Below, piece by piece: positions 17,234 to 28,103 of a stretch of DNA of 64,000 nt. A program made the translations under genes and the position numbers. Numbering within the stretch: position 1 is the stretch's first letter; each line of letters begins with the position of its first letter. The notes under the pieces were generated by a model, which saw only the letters and a list, made by a program, of their open reading frames with translations, made no database searches and was not told the origin of the DNA. The stretch is from Citromicrobium sp. JLT1363 (GTDB lineage Bacteria > Pseudomonadota > Alphaproteobacteria > Sphingomonadales > Sphingomonadaceae), in assembly GCF_000186705.1 (NCBI RefSeq), contig NZ_AEUE01000004.1:372001-436000 (forward strand), given 5' to 3'.

Positions 17234-18874
17234 ATGAAAGCCTCTGACTTGTTTATCGCTGCATTAGAGGCTGAAAAGGTGGAATACATCTTTGCCGTTC
17301 CCGGCGAAGAAAACCTCGACCTGCTGGAATCCCTGCGCACGTCCTCAATCGAATTGGTATTGACGCGCCATGAGCAAGGTGCGGGCTTTATGGCGGCGAC
17401 CTATGGCCGTCTGACCGGCAAGGCGGGGGTTTGCCTCGCAACTCTCGGGCCTGGTGCGACGAACCTGACAACTCCGGCGGCCTATGCCGCGCTCGGGGCC
17501 TTTCCGCTCATCATCATCACCGGGCAGAAACCGATAAAGACATCGAAACAGGCGCAGTTCCAAATTGTCGACGTTGTTTCGCTGTTTACTCCGCTATGCA
17601 AGGCTTCGACCCAGATCGTGAACGGCAATCGCATCCCCTCGCTCGTTCGCGAAGGTTTCCGACTTGCTCAGGAAGAAAGACCGGGCGCTGTGCTGCTCGA
17701 GCTTCCGGAAGATATTGCTGAAGAGGAAACGATCGAACCGGTCATACCGCCGCATCAAAGGCGTTATGCGGTCGCCGGAGATGCGGCGCTCGACGAAGCG
17801 GCCGAGCGGATCATCGCGGCTGAGCGGCCACTGCTGCTAATCGGAGCCGGAGCAAACCGCCGCCGCGCTTCGAAGGCGCTGCGGAAATTCGTGTCCGATA
17901 CCGGTTTTCCCTTTTTCGACACCCAGATGGGCAAGGGCGTGGTCGACGAAGATAGCGAACTCTATCTGGGCACCGCGGCCCTATCTTCGGACGATTATGT
18001 TCACTGCGCGATCGAGAAGGCCGATCTGATCGTCAATATCGGTCACGACGTGGTGGAGAAGCCGCCATTCTTCATGGAGCCGGACGGTCAGACTGTCATT
18101 CATATCAATTACAAGGCGGCCGAAGTCGATCAGGTCTATTTCCCGCAGCTGGAAGTCATCGGTGACATTGCCGGTTCGGTCGAGCGGCTGGGAAACCGTT
18201 TGGATGGCAACTTGCAGTGTGATCGCAGCTACTACACCGCCCTGCATCACGAGATTGCTTCGCACATTTCCGAAACCAGCGACGACGACCGTTTTCCAAT
18301 GGTTCCCCAACGCGTCGTTGCCGACGTTCGCAGCGTAATGGCACGCGATGATATCGTCGCGCTCGACAACGGCATCTACAAGATCTGGTTCGCTAGAAAC
18401 TACATCGCTCATGAGCCTGGCACCATTCTGCTCGACAATGCATTGGCGACGATGGGCGCGGGCCTTCCATCCGCCATGATGGCGGCGATTCTCACGCCCG
18501 GGCGCAGGGTTCTCGCGGTGTGCGGCGATGGCGGGTTCATGATGAACTCGCAGGAACTGGAAACGGCCGTCAGGCTTGGCCTGAACCTCGTCGTGCTCAT
18601 CCTGAACGACGCGGCATACGGCATGATCCGGTGGAAGCAGGGCCAGCTCGGCTTTCCGGACTACGGCCTGACCTTTTCCAATCCCGACTTTGTCACTTAT
18701 GCCAAGAGCTATGGAGCGACCGGCCACCGTGTCGAGCGAAGCGCGGATCTGGTTTCGGTCCTGAACGCCGCATTCGAGGCTGGCGGCGTGCACCTTGTCG
18801 ACCTGCCCGTCGACTATTCCGAAAACAAGAAAGTGCTGATCGACGAACTCGGCGCGAAGGTGTGCGAGCTATGA
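17234..18874 (+). CDS. Thiamine-diphosphate enzyme, acetolactate synthase large-subunit family
   Basis: 546 residues. N-terminal pyrimidine-binding domain with FAVPGEENLDLLESL and the catalytic Glu in TRHEQGAGFMAATYGRLTGK; LATLGPGATNLTTPAAYA; central domain (AERPLLLIGAGANRRRA); C-terminal pyrophosphate domain with GDGGFMMNSQELETAVRLGL and NDAAYGMI, the Mg/ThDP motif. The family condenses pyruvate to acetolactate, but the absence of a small subunit and the ATGA overlap with an aldehyde dehydrogenase indicate a catabolic or ThDP-dependent carboligase/decarboxylase role rather than branched-chain synthesis. The exact substrate is not visible. Confidence 0.9.
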   Translation: MKASDLFIAALEAEKVEYIFAVPGEENLDLLESLRTSSIELVLTRHEQGAGFMAATYGRLTGKAGVCLATLGPGATNLTTPAAYAALGAFPLIIITGQKPIKTSKQAQFQIVDVVSLFTPLCKASTQIVNGNRIPSLVREGFRLAQEERPGAVLLELPEDIAEEETIEPVIPPHQRRYAVAGDAALDEAAERIIAAERPLLLIGAGANRRRASKALRKFVSDTGFPFFDTQMGKGVVDEDSELYLGTAALSSDDYVHCAIEKADLIVNIGHDVVEKPPFFMEPDGQTVIHINYKAAEVDQVYFPQLEVIGDIAGSVERLGNRLDGNLQCDRSYYTALHHEIASHISETSDDDRFPMVPQRVVADVRSVMARDDIVALDNGIYKIWFARNYIAHEPGTILLDNALATMGAGLPSAMMAAILTPGRRVLAVCGDGGFMMNSQELETAVRLGLNLVVLILNDAAYGMIRWKQGQLGFPDYGLTFSNPDFVTYAKSYGATGHRVERSADLVSVLNAAFEAGGVHLVDLPVDYSENKKVLIDELGAKVCEL

Positions 18875-20277
18875 AAACGATCGTTCACAATCCCTTCGAC
18901 CGCTCGCCGATTGCAGAAGTGGCGCTTGTCGACTGGGCTCAAATCGATGAATGGCTGAATGAAGCGCAGTTGCTCCACCGCGAACGCAGTTGCTGGCTTG
19001 CTGTGCATGAGCGTATCGCCATCCTCCGGCGAACGGCGGATATCATGCGCGAACGAGCCGAAGAACTGGCTCTCCAGATCGTCAGGGAGGGCGGGAAGCC
19101 CCTGGTCGATGCGCGGGTGGAAGCCGGTCGCGCGATCAATAGCGTCGACTTGTGCGTTCAGGCGCTGAGCGATGGCGGGGGCCACGAGATCCCCATGGAC
19201 CTGACAGAAGCGGGTGCGGGTAGGACGGCGTATACATTCCGCGAGCCGATCGGTCCTGTCGTGGCGATCTCGGCATTCAATCACCCCCTCAACCTGATCG
19301 TCCATCAGGTTGGACCGGCGGTAGCAGCCGGGTGCCCCGTTCTTATCAAGCCTGCGCTGGAAACACCTCTGTCATGCCAGAGCTTCGTGAGCATTCTCCA
19401 TGAAGCCGGCCTGCCTGAGGCCTGGTGCCGGTTCGCACCTTGCGGCAACGACATCGCCGAAAGAATGGTAACCGATTCGCGCACGGCGTTCTTCTCATTC
19501 ATCGGTTCTGCGAAAATCGGCTGGATGCTTCGCTCGAAGCTGGCGCCGGGAACCCGCATTGCTCTCGAGCACGGCGGTGCGGCGCCGGTAATCGTGGACA
19601 GCGGCGTGGAGCGCGCAGCAGTGATCGCCTCGTTGCTCAAAGGCGGGTTCTATCATTCGGGTCAGGTCTGCGTTTCCGTACAGCGCGTATTCGTCCCTGC
19701 TGCAGAATTGAAAGACTTCGCCAATGACCTAGGGCGAGCTGCCGAAAAGCTCGTCGTGGGCGATCCCGCCGTTGCTGAAACCCAATGCGGCCCCTTGATC
19801 CGGACGGAGGAAGTCGACCGCGTCGAACGCTGGGTCGATGATGCCATCGCAGCAGGCGGCACCCTGGTGTGCGGGGGAAGCCGTCTGAGTGACACTCTTT
19901 TCTCTCCGACCGTCATTCTCGATCCTCCCGAAAGTGCCAATGTGTCCCGGCAAGAAATCTTCGGCCCCGTGATCTGCGTGTATGGCTATGACGATATCGA
20001 CCTGGCTATCGAGCAGGCCAATGCCCTGCCTTACGCCTTTCAGGCCGCTGTATTCACCGATCGGCTGTCAATCGCCAATCATAGCATCGGCTCTCTGGCT
20101 GGATCGGCTGTGATGGTGAACGACCATACGGCATTCCGCGTGGACTGGATGCCCTTTGCAGGCCTGCGCCGCTCCGGCCTTGGTGTCGGCGGGATCGCCT
20201 ACACGATGGCGGATATGAGCTTTGAAAAAATGGCCGTCTGGAATTGGCCAGAGGGTGGTTTTCGATCAGATCGATAG
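18871..20277 (+). CDS. Aldehyde dehydrogenase family protein
   Basis: NAD(P)-dependent aldehyde oxidation. 468 residues: IGPVVAISAFNHPLNLIVHQVGPA (cofactor region), catalytic Glu in ALEHGGAAPVIV, catalytic Cys in HSGQVCVSVQRVF, and FGPVICVYGYDDIDLAIEQANA near the C-terminus. ATG at 18871 overlaps the stop of the ThDP enzyme (ATGA); a longer frame inside that gene is spurious. The pair suggests the aldehyde product or by-product of the ThDP enzyme is oxidised here. No link to metals is evident. Confidence 0.92.
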   Translation: MKTIVHNPFDRSPIAEVALVDWAQIDEWLNEAQLLHRERSCWLAVHERIAILRRTADIMRERAEELALQIVREGGKPLVDARVEAGRAINSVDLCVQALSDGGGHEIPMDLTEAGAGRTAYTFREPIGPVVAISAFNHPLNLIVHQVGPAVAAGCPVLIKPALETPLSCQSFVSILHEAGLPEAWCRFAPCGNDIAERMVTDSRTAFFSFIGSAKIGWMLRSKLAPGTRIALEHGGAAPVIVDSGVERAAVIASLLKGGFYHSGQVCVSVQRVFVPAAELKDFANDLGRAAEKLVVGDPAVAETQCGPLIRTEEVDRVERWVDDAIAAGGTLVCGGSRLSDTLFSPTVILDPPESANVSRQEIFGPVICVYGYDDIDLAIEQANALPYAFQAAVFTDRLSIANHSIGSLAGSAVMVNDHTAFRVDWMPFAGLRRSGLGVGGIAYTMADMSFEKMAVWNWPEGGFRSDR

Positions 20278-20707
20278 GAGCGTTCGATGATTGTCCCGCA
20301 CACGGTCTATTGAAAGAGCAGTGACTTATCGCTGCTACCCGATCTTCAACATCATGAAGACTGAGACGAGAGATGGCCGCGAATTCTTCATAAAGCGGGC
20401 AGACATTTGCATTAGGGCGGCTATCGCAGCGGAGACTGTGAAGAGCAATGAAGCGGGCCGGTGCCTGTGCCTCACGCCTCTCGGCGGACCCATACTTCTG
20501 TATTCCTGGGCTTCTGGGTAAGGCCTATTCAGATGCTAGCGCCTTCCATGAGGTGGCGAATGCCATTCTACAGCTTTCGTTCGGCATGACCGTGCCCGTT
20601 CGTCCATATCGATTTCATCCGGAAATGCGAGAGGAACATTATCCGGCGCCTCGCCGTTGCAATGGTACGCAAATATTCAGGTATTTAATAGAAATTGGAG
20701 ACATATC
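20278..20707. other. 430-bp region with no supported gene
   Basis: Contains short open frames (20291-20521 and 20354-20521) without recognisable content and no long dyad. It ends with GGAG upstream of the CBS-domain gene. Could hold a promoter for that gene or a gene remnant; I see nothing firm. Confidence 0.4.
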
Positions 20708-21151
20708 ATGGAAGCCAAGAATGTGATGACCTCGAATCCTGCATGCTGCAATCCTTCGACCAGTGTACGGGAGGCCGCTAATCTCATGGTGAAAAACGAC
20801 TGCGGCGAAATTCCGGTTGTAGATGATTCCGGCACACTTGTCGGTGTGATTACCGATCGTGACATTGCTTGTCGCTGCGTTGCAGACGGCAAGTCTTCTG
20901 ACACGTCGGTAGAAGACGTGATGACAAGCTCTCCGATTACTGTGACACCCGACACGAGTGTCGATGATTGTCGCAGCAAAATGGAGGACAACAAAGTTCG
21001 GCGGCTTCCTGTTGTGGACGAGAGTGGCAAATGTTGCGGCATCGTTTCACAAGCCGACATTGCTCGGCATGCGAACGAAAAAGAGACCGGCGATCTGGTG
21101 CGTGAGGTATCGGAACCCACCGAGGAAGCGTCAAAGTCAGGTTGCTGTTAG
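20708..21151 (+). CDS. Tandem CBS-domain protein
   Basis: 147 residues with two CBS motifs: VMTSNPACCNPSTSVREAANLM...GTLVGVITDRDIACR and VMTSSPITVTPDTSVDDCRSKM...GKCCGIVSQADIARH. Such stand-alone pairs bind adenosine nucleotides and act as cytoplasmic sensors. Unusually Cys-rich: ACC, DC, CR, DDC, CC and a terminal SGCC. GGAG eight bases before ATG 20708 fixes the start. Target protein unknown; the cysteines hint at metal or redox sensitivity, which is inference. Confidence 0.9.
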   Translation: MEAKNVMTSNPACCNPSTSVREAANLMVKNDCGEIPVVDDSGTLVGVITDRDIACRCVADGKSSDTSVEDVMTSSPITVTPDTSVDDCRSKMEDNKVRRLPVVDESGKCCGIVSQADIARHANEKETGDLVREVSEPTEEASKSGCC

Positions 21152-21246
21152 GCAAATTTGGGCAATAGGTTTGGGCTTCGGGTTTGCTGAAGCGAAAACA
21201 TAAATCTGGCCTTTGTCTTCAGCCTGATAACCGACTTGCACGTCGT

Positions 21247-21657
21247 ATGCGTTCGGACTATCCCAAACCGGTGACGTATATTCGTGCTCTTACTTTGATC
21301 TGCTTCAGCTTCGGCCTGTTTGTGCAGGTCGCAGCACAGGCAGCTGTTCCGCAGATTGAAGTGGCCGGAACGACTGATTGCGCTGAAATGGTGCAAGGCA
21401 TGCCCAATCACCCAATGCCCGGGCAGGTGATCGCCGATAAGGACAAGGTCGATCAGCACGGGCCTTGCCGCGAGATGACACTCGATTGTCTTGTTGCTAT
21501 GAATTGTCTCCCGCCGCTGGCGCTCACCGCTGCGGGACTTGCGCAAACAGAATCGCTTTTTGTTGCGCCTCAGTACCTTTCCGCGAGTGCCAGCAGGCTC
21601 GAGAGCCAGCCGCTACCGCCGGAATCGCCACCTCCACAACCCCAGCTCACCATCTAG
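21247..21657 (+). CDS. Small exported protein preceding cusCBA, function unknown
   Basis: About 136 residues: a signal-like segment (YIRALTLICFSFGLFVQVAAQA), then four Cys in the mature part (TTDCAEM, HGPCREM, LDCLVAMNCLPP) with Met and His, and a Pro-rich tail. The pattern resembles small periplasmic proteins found before Cu/Ag RND operons, but I cannot name a family. ATG 21247 is a guess; a TTG at 21184 would add 21 residues, and neither has a strong ribosome site. Confidence 0.6.
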   Translation: MRSDYPKPVTYIRALTLICFSFGLFVQVAAQAAVPQIEVAGTTDCAEMVQGMPNHPMPGQVIADKDKVDQHGPCREMTLDCLVAMNCLPPLALTAAGLAQTESLFVAPQYLSASASRLESQPLPPESPPPQPQLTI

Positions 21658-21780
21658 CATTTCCCGGGCGGTGCATCGCGCCGCTTGCGAGCTTGACGGA
21701 TAAACAGGCCCAGCGCCCGGTTGCTCGCCCGCGTGCGCCGTGGCCCTTCCCGGTCAGCTCGCTTTGAAAGAGTAAGAATT

Positions 21781-23016
21781 ATGGATTGGCGCATTGGCTG
21801 GGTGCCGTTTTCGGCCCTGCTCGCCGCGCAGACTGCCCAAGCACAGTCTGTCGGATACGAGGAAATACTGGCGGTAGCACGAGGCGAACAACCCGTTCTG
21901 GAAGCTGGCGCGCTGCGTGTACAATCGCGGCGCGAGGCAGCGGAAGCGGCGGATGAGCTTCCCGATCCGCGCGTACGCGCAGGTATCATGAACCTTCCTG
22001 TGACCGGACCTGCCGCGTTCGACCCAGACCGGCAACTCCCCACGCAGATCGCAATCGGTATCGAGCAGGAAATCCCAAATCTCGCCCGTCGACGGGCGAG
22101 GTTCGGCGTTGCCAGTTCGGAAGTGCGGCTCGCCGAGGCACGCCTTGGCATGGCCGAGCGTATTCTTCTCGCCGATGCGGGCACGGCCTGGGTCCGGCTC
22201 CATTATGCGCAAGCGCGGCTTGATCTTGCCCAGGCTGCGCTGGACGACCTGAGAGCATTCGTTCCGGTTGCCAACAGTGCAGTTGCTTCGGGGTCGGCCC
22301 GCCCGGCGGAGAGCCTGGCAATCCGGCGCGAGCTACTCGGAATTGAAGACGCGATTACCGCTATCGAAGCCGAGCGCGAGACTGCGCAAGCGCAGATTTC
22401 CCGATATATACCGCTCGCAGATCCGGTTGCTTTGGGAGCCGCGCCATCGGCTGTCCTCGATGAGGAGCAGCTGCGGTTCGAGCTCGAAAGCAATCCCGAA
22501 ATCCTGCTGGCCGATGCCGAACGAGGCCGGGCCGAAGCCGGTGTCGCGCTCGCACGCGCCGAGAAACGACCCGATTTCGGGGTGAGCGTCACCTATGGTC
22601 GCCGCAATCCTGATTTCGGCGATGCGGTGTCGATCATGGGGTCCATTACACTGCCGATCTTTACCGACCGGCGGCAGAATCCGCGCATTGCCGCTGCCGA
22701 AGCCGAAGCCGCTGCCGCATCGGCCGAGCGCGAGGATCGCAGGCGCGCGTTGGTTGCCGGTTTCGAAGCTGATCTGGCAACCTGGCGCAGCACAGTGCGG
22801 CAATGGGGACGCGCGCGTGACGAGCTTCTTCCGCTGGCGCGCGACCGCGCGGACCTCGATACAGCGAGTTTCGCGGCCGGGCGTGCCGATCTCGTCGATG
22901 TGATTGCGGCGAAATCCGCGCTCGCGCTGCTCGAACTGGAGATACTCGAGCGCGAACAGGCAGCTGTCGAGGCGGCGGTGAGGCTGCGACTGACCTACGG
23001 GGAGAGCAGGCCATGA
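21781..23016 (+). CDS. cusC: CusC-like outer-membrane efflux channel
   Basis: TolC-family channel, 411 residues. Signal peptide (MDWRIGWVPFSALLAAQTAQA), first repeat with RVRAGIMNLPVTGP and IEQEIPNLARRRARFGVASSEVRLAEA, second with FGVSVTYGRRNPDFGDAVSIMGSITLPIFTDRRQNPRIAAAEAEA, the TLPIF...R element being characteristic of Cu/Ag channels. Start ATG 21781 gives the signal peptide directly. It overlaps the next gene by 4 bp, giving the cusC-cusB-cusA order. Confidence 0.92.
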   Translation: MDWRIGWVPFSALLAAQTAQAQSVGYEEILAVARGEQPVLEAGALRVQSRREAAEAADELPDPRVRAGIMNLPVTGPAAFDPDRQLPTQIAIGIEQEIPNLARRRARFGVASSEVRLAEARLGMAERILLADAGTAWVRLHYAQARLDLAQAALDDLRAFVPVANSAVASGSARPAESLAIRRELLGIEDAITAIEAERETAQAQISRYIPLADPVALGAAPSAVLDEEQLRFELESNPEILLADAERGRAEAGVALARAEKRPDFGVSVTYGRRNPDFGDAVSIMGSITLPIFTDRRQNPRIAAAEAEAAAASAEREDRRRALVAGFEADLATWRSTVRQWGRARDELLPLARDRADLDTASFAAGRADLVDVIAAKSALALLELEILEREQAAVEAAVRLRLTYGESRP

Positions 23017-24521
23017 ACTCCGCGCTCGAACGATTCACACCGCGCCAGCGCATGTATGCGGCTGGACTTGGTATTGCTCTGGTCAGTCTGTTGGCGGGCT
23101 ACGGTCTCTCAATGCTCGGCAGCGAGAGCGGCGGCGATGCAGCGACAGATACGGGCTGCGAGGACGTGCTCTATTGGTACGATCCGATGGTCCCTGACCA
23201 GCGCTTCGACGAGCCGGGCAAATCTCCTTTCATGGACATGCAGCTGGTCCCCAAATGCGCGGGCGGCGACGCGCAGGGCGCCGGGGGTGTGAGTATCGAT
23301 TCGACGCTCGTCCAGAATTTCGGGATCCGGACTGCTGAAGCGGAATATGGCGTGCTGGAGCCTGAAATCAGCGTCACCGGCACGCTCGCATATAACGGCA
23401 GCGAGATGGCGATCGTTCAGCCGCGCGCCGGCGGCTATGTTCAGCGGACCTACGGCCATGCACCGCAGGACCTGATTGCCAGAGGCGCTCCGATCGTCGA
23501 CATTCTTGTGCCCGAATGGGGCGGCGCACAAAACGAGTATCTTGCTGTTGCCGCAACCGGCGACGAAGCGTTGACCCGGGCCGCCCGCGAGCGCCTGCGG
23601 CTGCTTGGCATGCCGGACTCGATGATCGCCTCGGTCACCCGAAGCGGAAGACCGCAAACGATCATCACCGTCACAGCACCGCAATCGGGCGCGATCACGT
23701 CGCTCGCAGTAAGGCCGGGCATGACCGTGGCGGCGGGCCAATCGCTGGCCGAGATCAGCGGGTACAGTCCGATCTGGCTCGAGGCGGCGGTACCCGAGGC
23801 ACTGGCTGGCAACGCGCGTGTCGGGCAGCCGGTGAGCGCCACGCTCACTGCCTTTCCCGGCGAACGGTTTGCCGGACGCATCATCGCCATTCTGCCGAGC
23901 GCGCAAGATGCGAGCCGCACGATAACCGTGCGGGCAGCGATGCCCAATCCGGGCCTGCGGCTCAAGCCGGGAATGTTTGCCCAAGTGATGCTCGCGCCTG
24001 AACGGCGCGAAGCGCTGCTGGTCCCTTCGGAAGCTGTCATTCGCACCGGCGAGCGGACCCTGGCGATGATCGCGCAGGGAGGTGGCGGCTATCGGCCCGC
24101 CGAAATCCGTATCGGCCGCGAAGCGAACGGACGGACCGAAGTCCTTGCCGGGCTGGCTGCAGGAGAGAGAGTGGTCACCTCGGGCCAGTTCCTGCTCGAT
24201 TCCGAAGCCAGCCTTGCGGGCATCGACGTGCGTCCCGTCGATCAGGCACCATCCGGTGCGAGCGAAGACCGAGGGTCGGACGATGCAGATGAACCGCAGA
24301 CTTATCGCGCGACCGGGACGATCGAGCGCATAAACGCCAACAGCGTGACCTTGCGCCACGGTCCGGTGCCTGCGCTCGAATGGCCGGCAATGACCATGCC
24401 CTTTGCCAGCGAAGGACCGGAACAGCTGCGCGGTTTTGCGCGCGGCGACCGGGTCTCCTTCACATTTGTGCAAGCCAGTACGGGGCCGCGCATCGTCTCG
24501 ATCCGGAAAATCGGCCAATGA
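23013..24521 (+). CDS. cusB: CusB-like adaptor fused to a CusF domain
   Basis: 502 residues. N-terminal anchor; a heavy-metal-binding domain ([10 protein letters not shown]...[13 protein letters not shown], ~50-85); barrel-sandwich and beta domains ([65 protein letters not shown]); and from ~425 a complete CusF-type domain ([32 protein letters not shown]) with the EWPAMTM Cu/Ag site. Canonical E. coli CusB has no CusF tail, so the chaperone is tethered to the pump here. ATGA overlaps on both sides. Confidence 0.94.
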   Translation: MNSALERFTPRQRMYAAGLGIALVSLLAGYGLSMLGSESGGDAATDTGCEDVLYWYDPMVPDQRFDEPGKSPFMDMQLVPKCAGGDAQGAGGVSIDSTLVQNFGIRTAEAEYGVLEPEISVTGTLAYNGSEMAIVQPRAGGYVQRTYGHAPQDLIARGAPIVDILVPEWGGAQNEYLAVAATGDEALTRAARERLRLLGMPDSMIASVTRSGRPQTIITVTAPQSGAITSLAVRPGMTVAAGQSLAEISGYSPIWLEAAVPEALAGNARVGQPVSATLTAFPGERFAGRIIAILPSAQDASRTITVRAAMPNPGLRLKPGMFAQVMLAPERREALLVPSEAVIRTGERTLAMIAQGGGGYRPAEIRIGREANGRTEVLAGLAAGERVVTSGQFLLDSEASLAGIDVRPVDQAPSGASEDRGSDDADEPQTYRATGTIERINANSVTLRHGPVPALEWPAMTMPFASEGPEQLRGFARGDRVSFTFVQASTGPRIVSIRKIGQ

Positions 24522-27500
24522 TCGCGCGCATCATCGATAGCTCGATCGCCAACCGCTTTTTCGTGGTGCTGGCAGCGATCGGGTTGGCGCTGGCCGGTTT
24601 CTGGGCGGTACGGACGACGCCCGTCGATGCCCTGCCGGACCTTTCCGATGTACAGGTGGTGATCCGCTCGAACTATCCAGGTCAGGCGCCCCGTATCGTC
24701 GAGGACCAGGTGACCTATCCGATGGCCACGACCATGCTGTCGGTCCCCGGTGCCAAGACCGTGCGCGGCTATTCCTTTTTCGGAGACAGCTACGTCTATG
24801 TGATCTTCGAGGACGGGACCGACCTTTACTGGGCGCGCTCTCGCGTTCTGGAGTATCTGAACCAGGTCCAGAACCGCTTGCCCGACGGGGTTCAGAGCAC
24901 ACTCGGCCCTGATGCAACCGGGGTGGGCTGGATCTACGAATATGCGCTGGTCGACCGCAGCGGCGGTCACGACTTGGCCGGGCTCAGGAGCCTGCAGGAC
25001 TGGTTCCTGCGCTACGAGCTGAAAACCATTCCCGGCATCGCCGAAGTCGCCAGCGTGGGCGGCATGGTCAAGCAGTACCAGATCGTGCTCGACCCCTATC
25101 GCATGGCTTCGCTGGGCGTGACGCACGCGCAAGTGGTCCGCGCGGTGCAGGCAGGCAATCAGGAAACCGGGGGCTCTATCGTCGAAATGGGCGAGGCCGA
25201 ATATATGGTCCGTGCCTCGGGCTATCTCGGCACGCTGGCGGATTTTCGCAGCATACCCTTGCGCGCCGAAGCGGGCGGCACTCCGGTAACGCTGGACGAT
25301 GTGGCCAATATCCAGATCGGCCCGGAGCTGCGGCGCGGCATTGCGGAACTCAACGGCGAAGGCGAGGTTGCCGGCGGTATCGTCATTCTGCGCCAGGGCG
25401 CCGATGCGCGCAGCGCAATTGCGGCGGTCGAAGCGAAGCTCGAACAATTGCAGGCAAGCCTGCCCGAAGGGGTCGAGATCGTCACCACCTACGACCGTTC
25501 GCAATTGATCGATGCTTCGGTCGAAAACCTGACCTCCAAGCTCATCGAGGAATTCATTGTCGTTGCCCTGGTGTGCCTGCTGTTCCTGTGGCACGCGCGC
25601 TCGGCACTCGTCGCGGTCGTCACCCTTCCGCTCGGCGTGCTCGCGGCCTTCATCGTGATGCGCTTTCAGGGCGTAAACGCGAACATCATGTCTCTTGGCG
25701 GGATCGCCATCGCGGTCGGCGCGATGGTCGATGCTGCGGTGGTGATGATCGAGAACGCCCACAAGCATCTGGAGCGCTGGGCCGAGGAGAACCCTGACAC
25801 GGTTCTGTCCGTCCAGGAGCGCTGGCGGATCGTCGCGGATGCCTCGAAGGAAGTCGGCCCGGCGCTGTTTTTCAGCCTGCTGATCATCACCTTGTCGTTT
25901 CTGCCGGTGTTCACCTTGCAGGCGCAGGAGGGACGGCTGTTCGCACCGCTGGCCTTTACCAAGACCTATGCCATGGCGGCTGCTGCGATCCTGTCGATCA
26001 CTCTGGTTCCGGTGCTGATGGGATGGCTGGTGCGCGGAAAGATTCCGGCAGAGGACAGCAACCCGGTCAATCGCGTGCTGACCCGGGCCTATCGGCCCGG
26101 GCTAGACTGGGTGATGCGCCGCCCGAAGACCGCTTTGGTCATCGCTGGGCTGGTCTTCCTGACCACGCTCGTTCCCTTCTCGCGGCTTGGCGGCGAATTC
26201 CTGCCGCCGCTCGACGAAGGCGACCTGCTCTACATGCCCAGCGCCCTGCCTGGATTGTCTCCCGGAGAGGCGTCAGCGCTGCTACAGCGCACCGACCGGC
26301 TGATCATGACCGTACCGGAAGTCGAAACCGTGTTCGGCAAGGCCGGGCGCGCCGATACCGCCACCGATCCCGCCCCTCTCACAATGTTCGAGACGACCAT
26401 CCGCTTCAAACCACGCGATGAGTGGCGCGAGGGCATGACACCGGATATGCTGGTCGAGGAACTGGACCGCGCCGTGCAGGTGCCTGGCCTTGCCAATGTC
26501 TGGGTGCCGCCGATCCGCAACCGGATCGACATGCTCGCAACCGGGATCAAGAGCCCGATCGGGGTCAAGGTTTCGGGCGAAGATCTCGGCGAGCTGGAAC
26601 GCGTCGCGCTCCAGATCGAACAGGCGGCAAAGAACATTCCCGGCGTCAGTTCTGCGCTGGCTGAAAGGCTGTCGGGAGGCCGCTATGTCGATGTCGATAT
26701 CGACCGGCTGGAAGCGGCCCGCTACGGTCTCAACATCGCCGACGTGCAGCAGATCGTCTCCGGCGCAATTGGCGGTGCCAATGTGGCCCGTACAGTCGAA
26801 GGCCTCGCAAGATACCCGATCAATGTTCGCTATCCGCGCGAGATCCGCGACAGTGTCGACGAGCTGCGCAATCTGCCGGTGCTGACCCCGTCTGGTCAGC
26901 AGATCACGCTTGGTACCGTTGCGCAGGTGCGTGTGACCAGCGGCCCGCCCATGCTCAAGAGCGAACAGGGCCGTCCCACAAGCTATGTCTATATCGATGT
27001 GCGCGGGCGCGATCTGTCTTCTGTGGTTGGCGATCTGCAGGAGGTTATCGCGGCCGAGGTCGATCTGCCTCCGGGCGTCAGCCTGTCCTATGCCGGGCAG
27101 TTTGAATATCTCACGCGGGCCTACGAACGTCTGCAGATCGTCGTTCCGGCTACGCTCGCGATCATATTCCTGCTGCTTTACCTGATCTTCCGCCGGTTCG
27201 ACGAGGCGCTGCTCATCATGGGCACCTTGCCGTTCGCGCTGACAGGCGGCTTCTGGCTGCTTTACCTGATGGGATACAACCAGTCGGTCGCGACCGCCGT
27301 CGGCTTCATCGCGCTGGCCGGGGTGTCAGCCGAATTTGGCGTCATCATGCTGATCTATCTGAAAGCTGCGCTGGAGCGGCGCGGTGAGGACCCGGATGCG
27401 GAGGAAGTCTCCGCCGCCATCCGTGAAGGGGCATTGTTGCGCGTCCGGCCCAAGGCAATGACCGTCGCGGTCATCCTCGCCGGCCTGTTTCCGATCCTGA

Positions 27501-27685
27501 TCGGCACTGGGGCTGGCTCCGAAGTGATGAGCCGCATCGCCGCGCCGATGATCGGCGGGATGATCACCGCGCCGCTCCTGTCCATGTTCGTGCTTCCCGC
27601 AGCCTATCTGTTGCTGCGTCGTCCCCGGCCGGAACGGCCAACCCAACCCCAAGGAGAAGAAGAATGCGTCACACAACCCTCATAA
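24518..27685 (+). CDS. cusA: CusA-like Cu(I)/Ag(I) RND efflux pump
   Basis: 1,055 residues, 12 TM helices. N-terminus [40 protein letters not shown] at ~393 is the HME4 (CusA) TM4 signature, in contrast with DFG...DGA of the CzcA copy. Periplasmic Met residues include FRSI and PMLKSEQGR regions. ATG 24518 overlaps the cusB stop (ATGA); the longer open frame extends into cusB and is not used. Exports Cu(I)/Ag(I) through CusB-CusC; a free CusF-like lipoprotein follows, overlapping by 22 bp. Confidence 0.96.
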   Translation: MIARIIDSSIANRFFVVLAAIGLALAGFWAVRTTPVDALPDLSDVQVVIRSNYPGQAPRIVEDQVTYPMATTMLSVPGAKTVRGYSFFGDSYVYVIFEDGTDLYWARSRVLEYLNQVQNRLPDGVQSTLGPDATGVGWIYEYALVDRSGGHDLAGLRSLQDWFLRYELKTIPGIAEVASVGGMVKQYQIVLDPYRMASLGVTHAQVVRAVQAGNQETGGSIVEMGEAEYMVRASGYLGTLADFRSIPLRAEAGGTPVTLDDVANIQIGPELRRGIAELNGEGEVAGGIVILRQGADARSAIAAVEAKLEQLQASLPEGVEIVTTYDRSQLIDASVENLTSKLIEEFIVVALVCLLFLWHARSALVAVVTLPLGVLAAFIVMRFQGVNANIMSLGGIAIAVGAMVDAAVVMIENAHKHLERWAEENPDTVLSVQERWRIVADASKEVGPALFFSLLIITLSFLPVFTLQAQEGRLFAPLAFTKTYAMAAAAILSITLVPVLMGWLVRGKIPAEDSNPVNRVLTRAYRPGLDWVMRRPKTALVIAGLVFLTTLVPFSRLGGEFLPPLDEGDLLYMPSALPGLSPGEASALLQRTDRLIMTVPEVETVFGKAGRADTATDPAPLTMFETTIRFKPRDEWREGMTPDMLVEELDRAVQVPGLANVWVPPIRNRIDMLATGIKSPIGVKVSGEDLGELERVALQIEQAAKNIPGVSSALAERLSGGRYVDVDIDRLEAARYGLNIADVQQIVSGAIGGANVARTVEGLARYPINVRYPREIRDSVDELRNLPVLTPSGQQITLGTVAQVRVTSGPPMLKSEQGRPTSYVYIDVRGRDLSSVVGDLQEVIAAEVDLPPGVSLSYAGQFEYLTRAYERLQIVVPATLAIIFLLLYLIFRRFDEALLIMGTLPFALTGGFWLLYLMGYNQSVATAVGFIALAGVSAEFGVIMLIYLKAALERRGEDPDAEEVSAAIREGALLRVRPKAMTVAVILAGLFPILIGTGAGSEVMSRIAAPMIGGMITAPLLSMFVLPAAYLLLRRPRPERPTQPQGEEECVTQPS

Positions 27686-28047
27686 CCCTATTGGCCGCGC
27701 CGCTGGCGCTGGCAGCCTGCGATTCTGGCCAGGACACTGCCGAGATGGAGGACATGCCGATGGCTGAAGATGCAATGATGATGGACGGCCAGGATATGCC
27801 GATGGCGGATACCGGCAACGCAATGCAGTCCGCGAGTGCGCAAGGCACCGTCACCGCCATCGACGCCGAAGCGGGTACGATCACCGTCGACCACGGCCCG
27901 GTTCCCGCAATCGAATGGCCGGCAATGACCATGGCGTTCGAAGCCGATGAGCAACTGCGCAGCGAAGTAAGCGTCGGTGAGGGCATTGCCTTTGAATTTC
28001 GTACTGGTTCTGAAGGCAGTGTGATCACGTCGATCACGAAGGAGTAA
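27664..28047 (+). CDS. cusF: CusF-like copper-binding lipoprotein
   Basis: 127 residues. Lipoprotein signal with lipobox LAAC; Met/Asp-rich linker ([20 protein letters not shown]); then the CusF fold [30 protein letters not shown], with the EWPAMTM ligand segment and DHGPV. Delivers periplasmic Cu(I)/Ag(I) to the Cus pump. The domain matches the tail of the CusB protein, so this is a second copy, membrane-anchored. Overlaps the cusA end; AAGGAGAAGA provides the ribosome site. Confidence 0.93.
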   Translation: MRHTTLITLLAAPLALAACDSGQDTAEMEDMPMAEDAMMMDGQDMPMADTGNAMQSASAQGTVTAIDAEAGTITVDHGPVPAIEWPAMTMAFEADEQLRSEVSVGEGIAFEFRTGSEGSVITSITKE

Positions 28048-28103
28048 ATCGGTTGGGCGGTGCCAGGCAAATCTGGTGCCGCCCATCGCGAAACAGGAGG
28101 AGC

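Noticed and set aside
20291-20521. 76-codon frame after the aldehyde dehydrogenase
   Set aside because: No ribosome site and no resemblance to a protein family; left as intergenic.
24380-24517. Longer N-terminus for cusA
   Set aside because: It lies inside the CusF domain of cusB; the ATGA overlap start gives the proper RND N-terminus.
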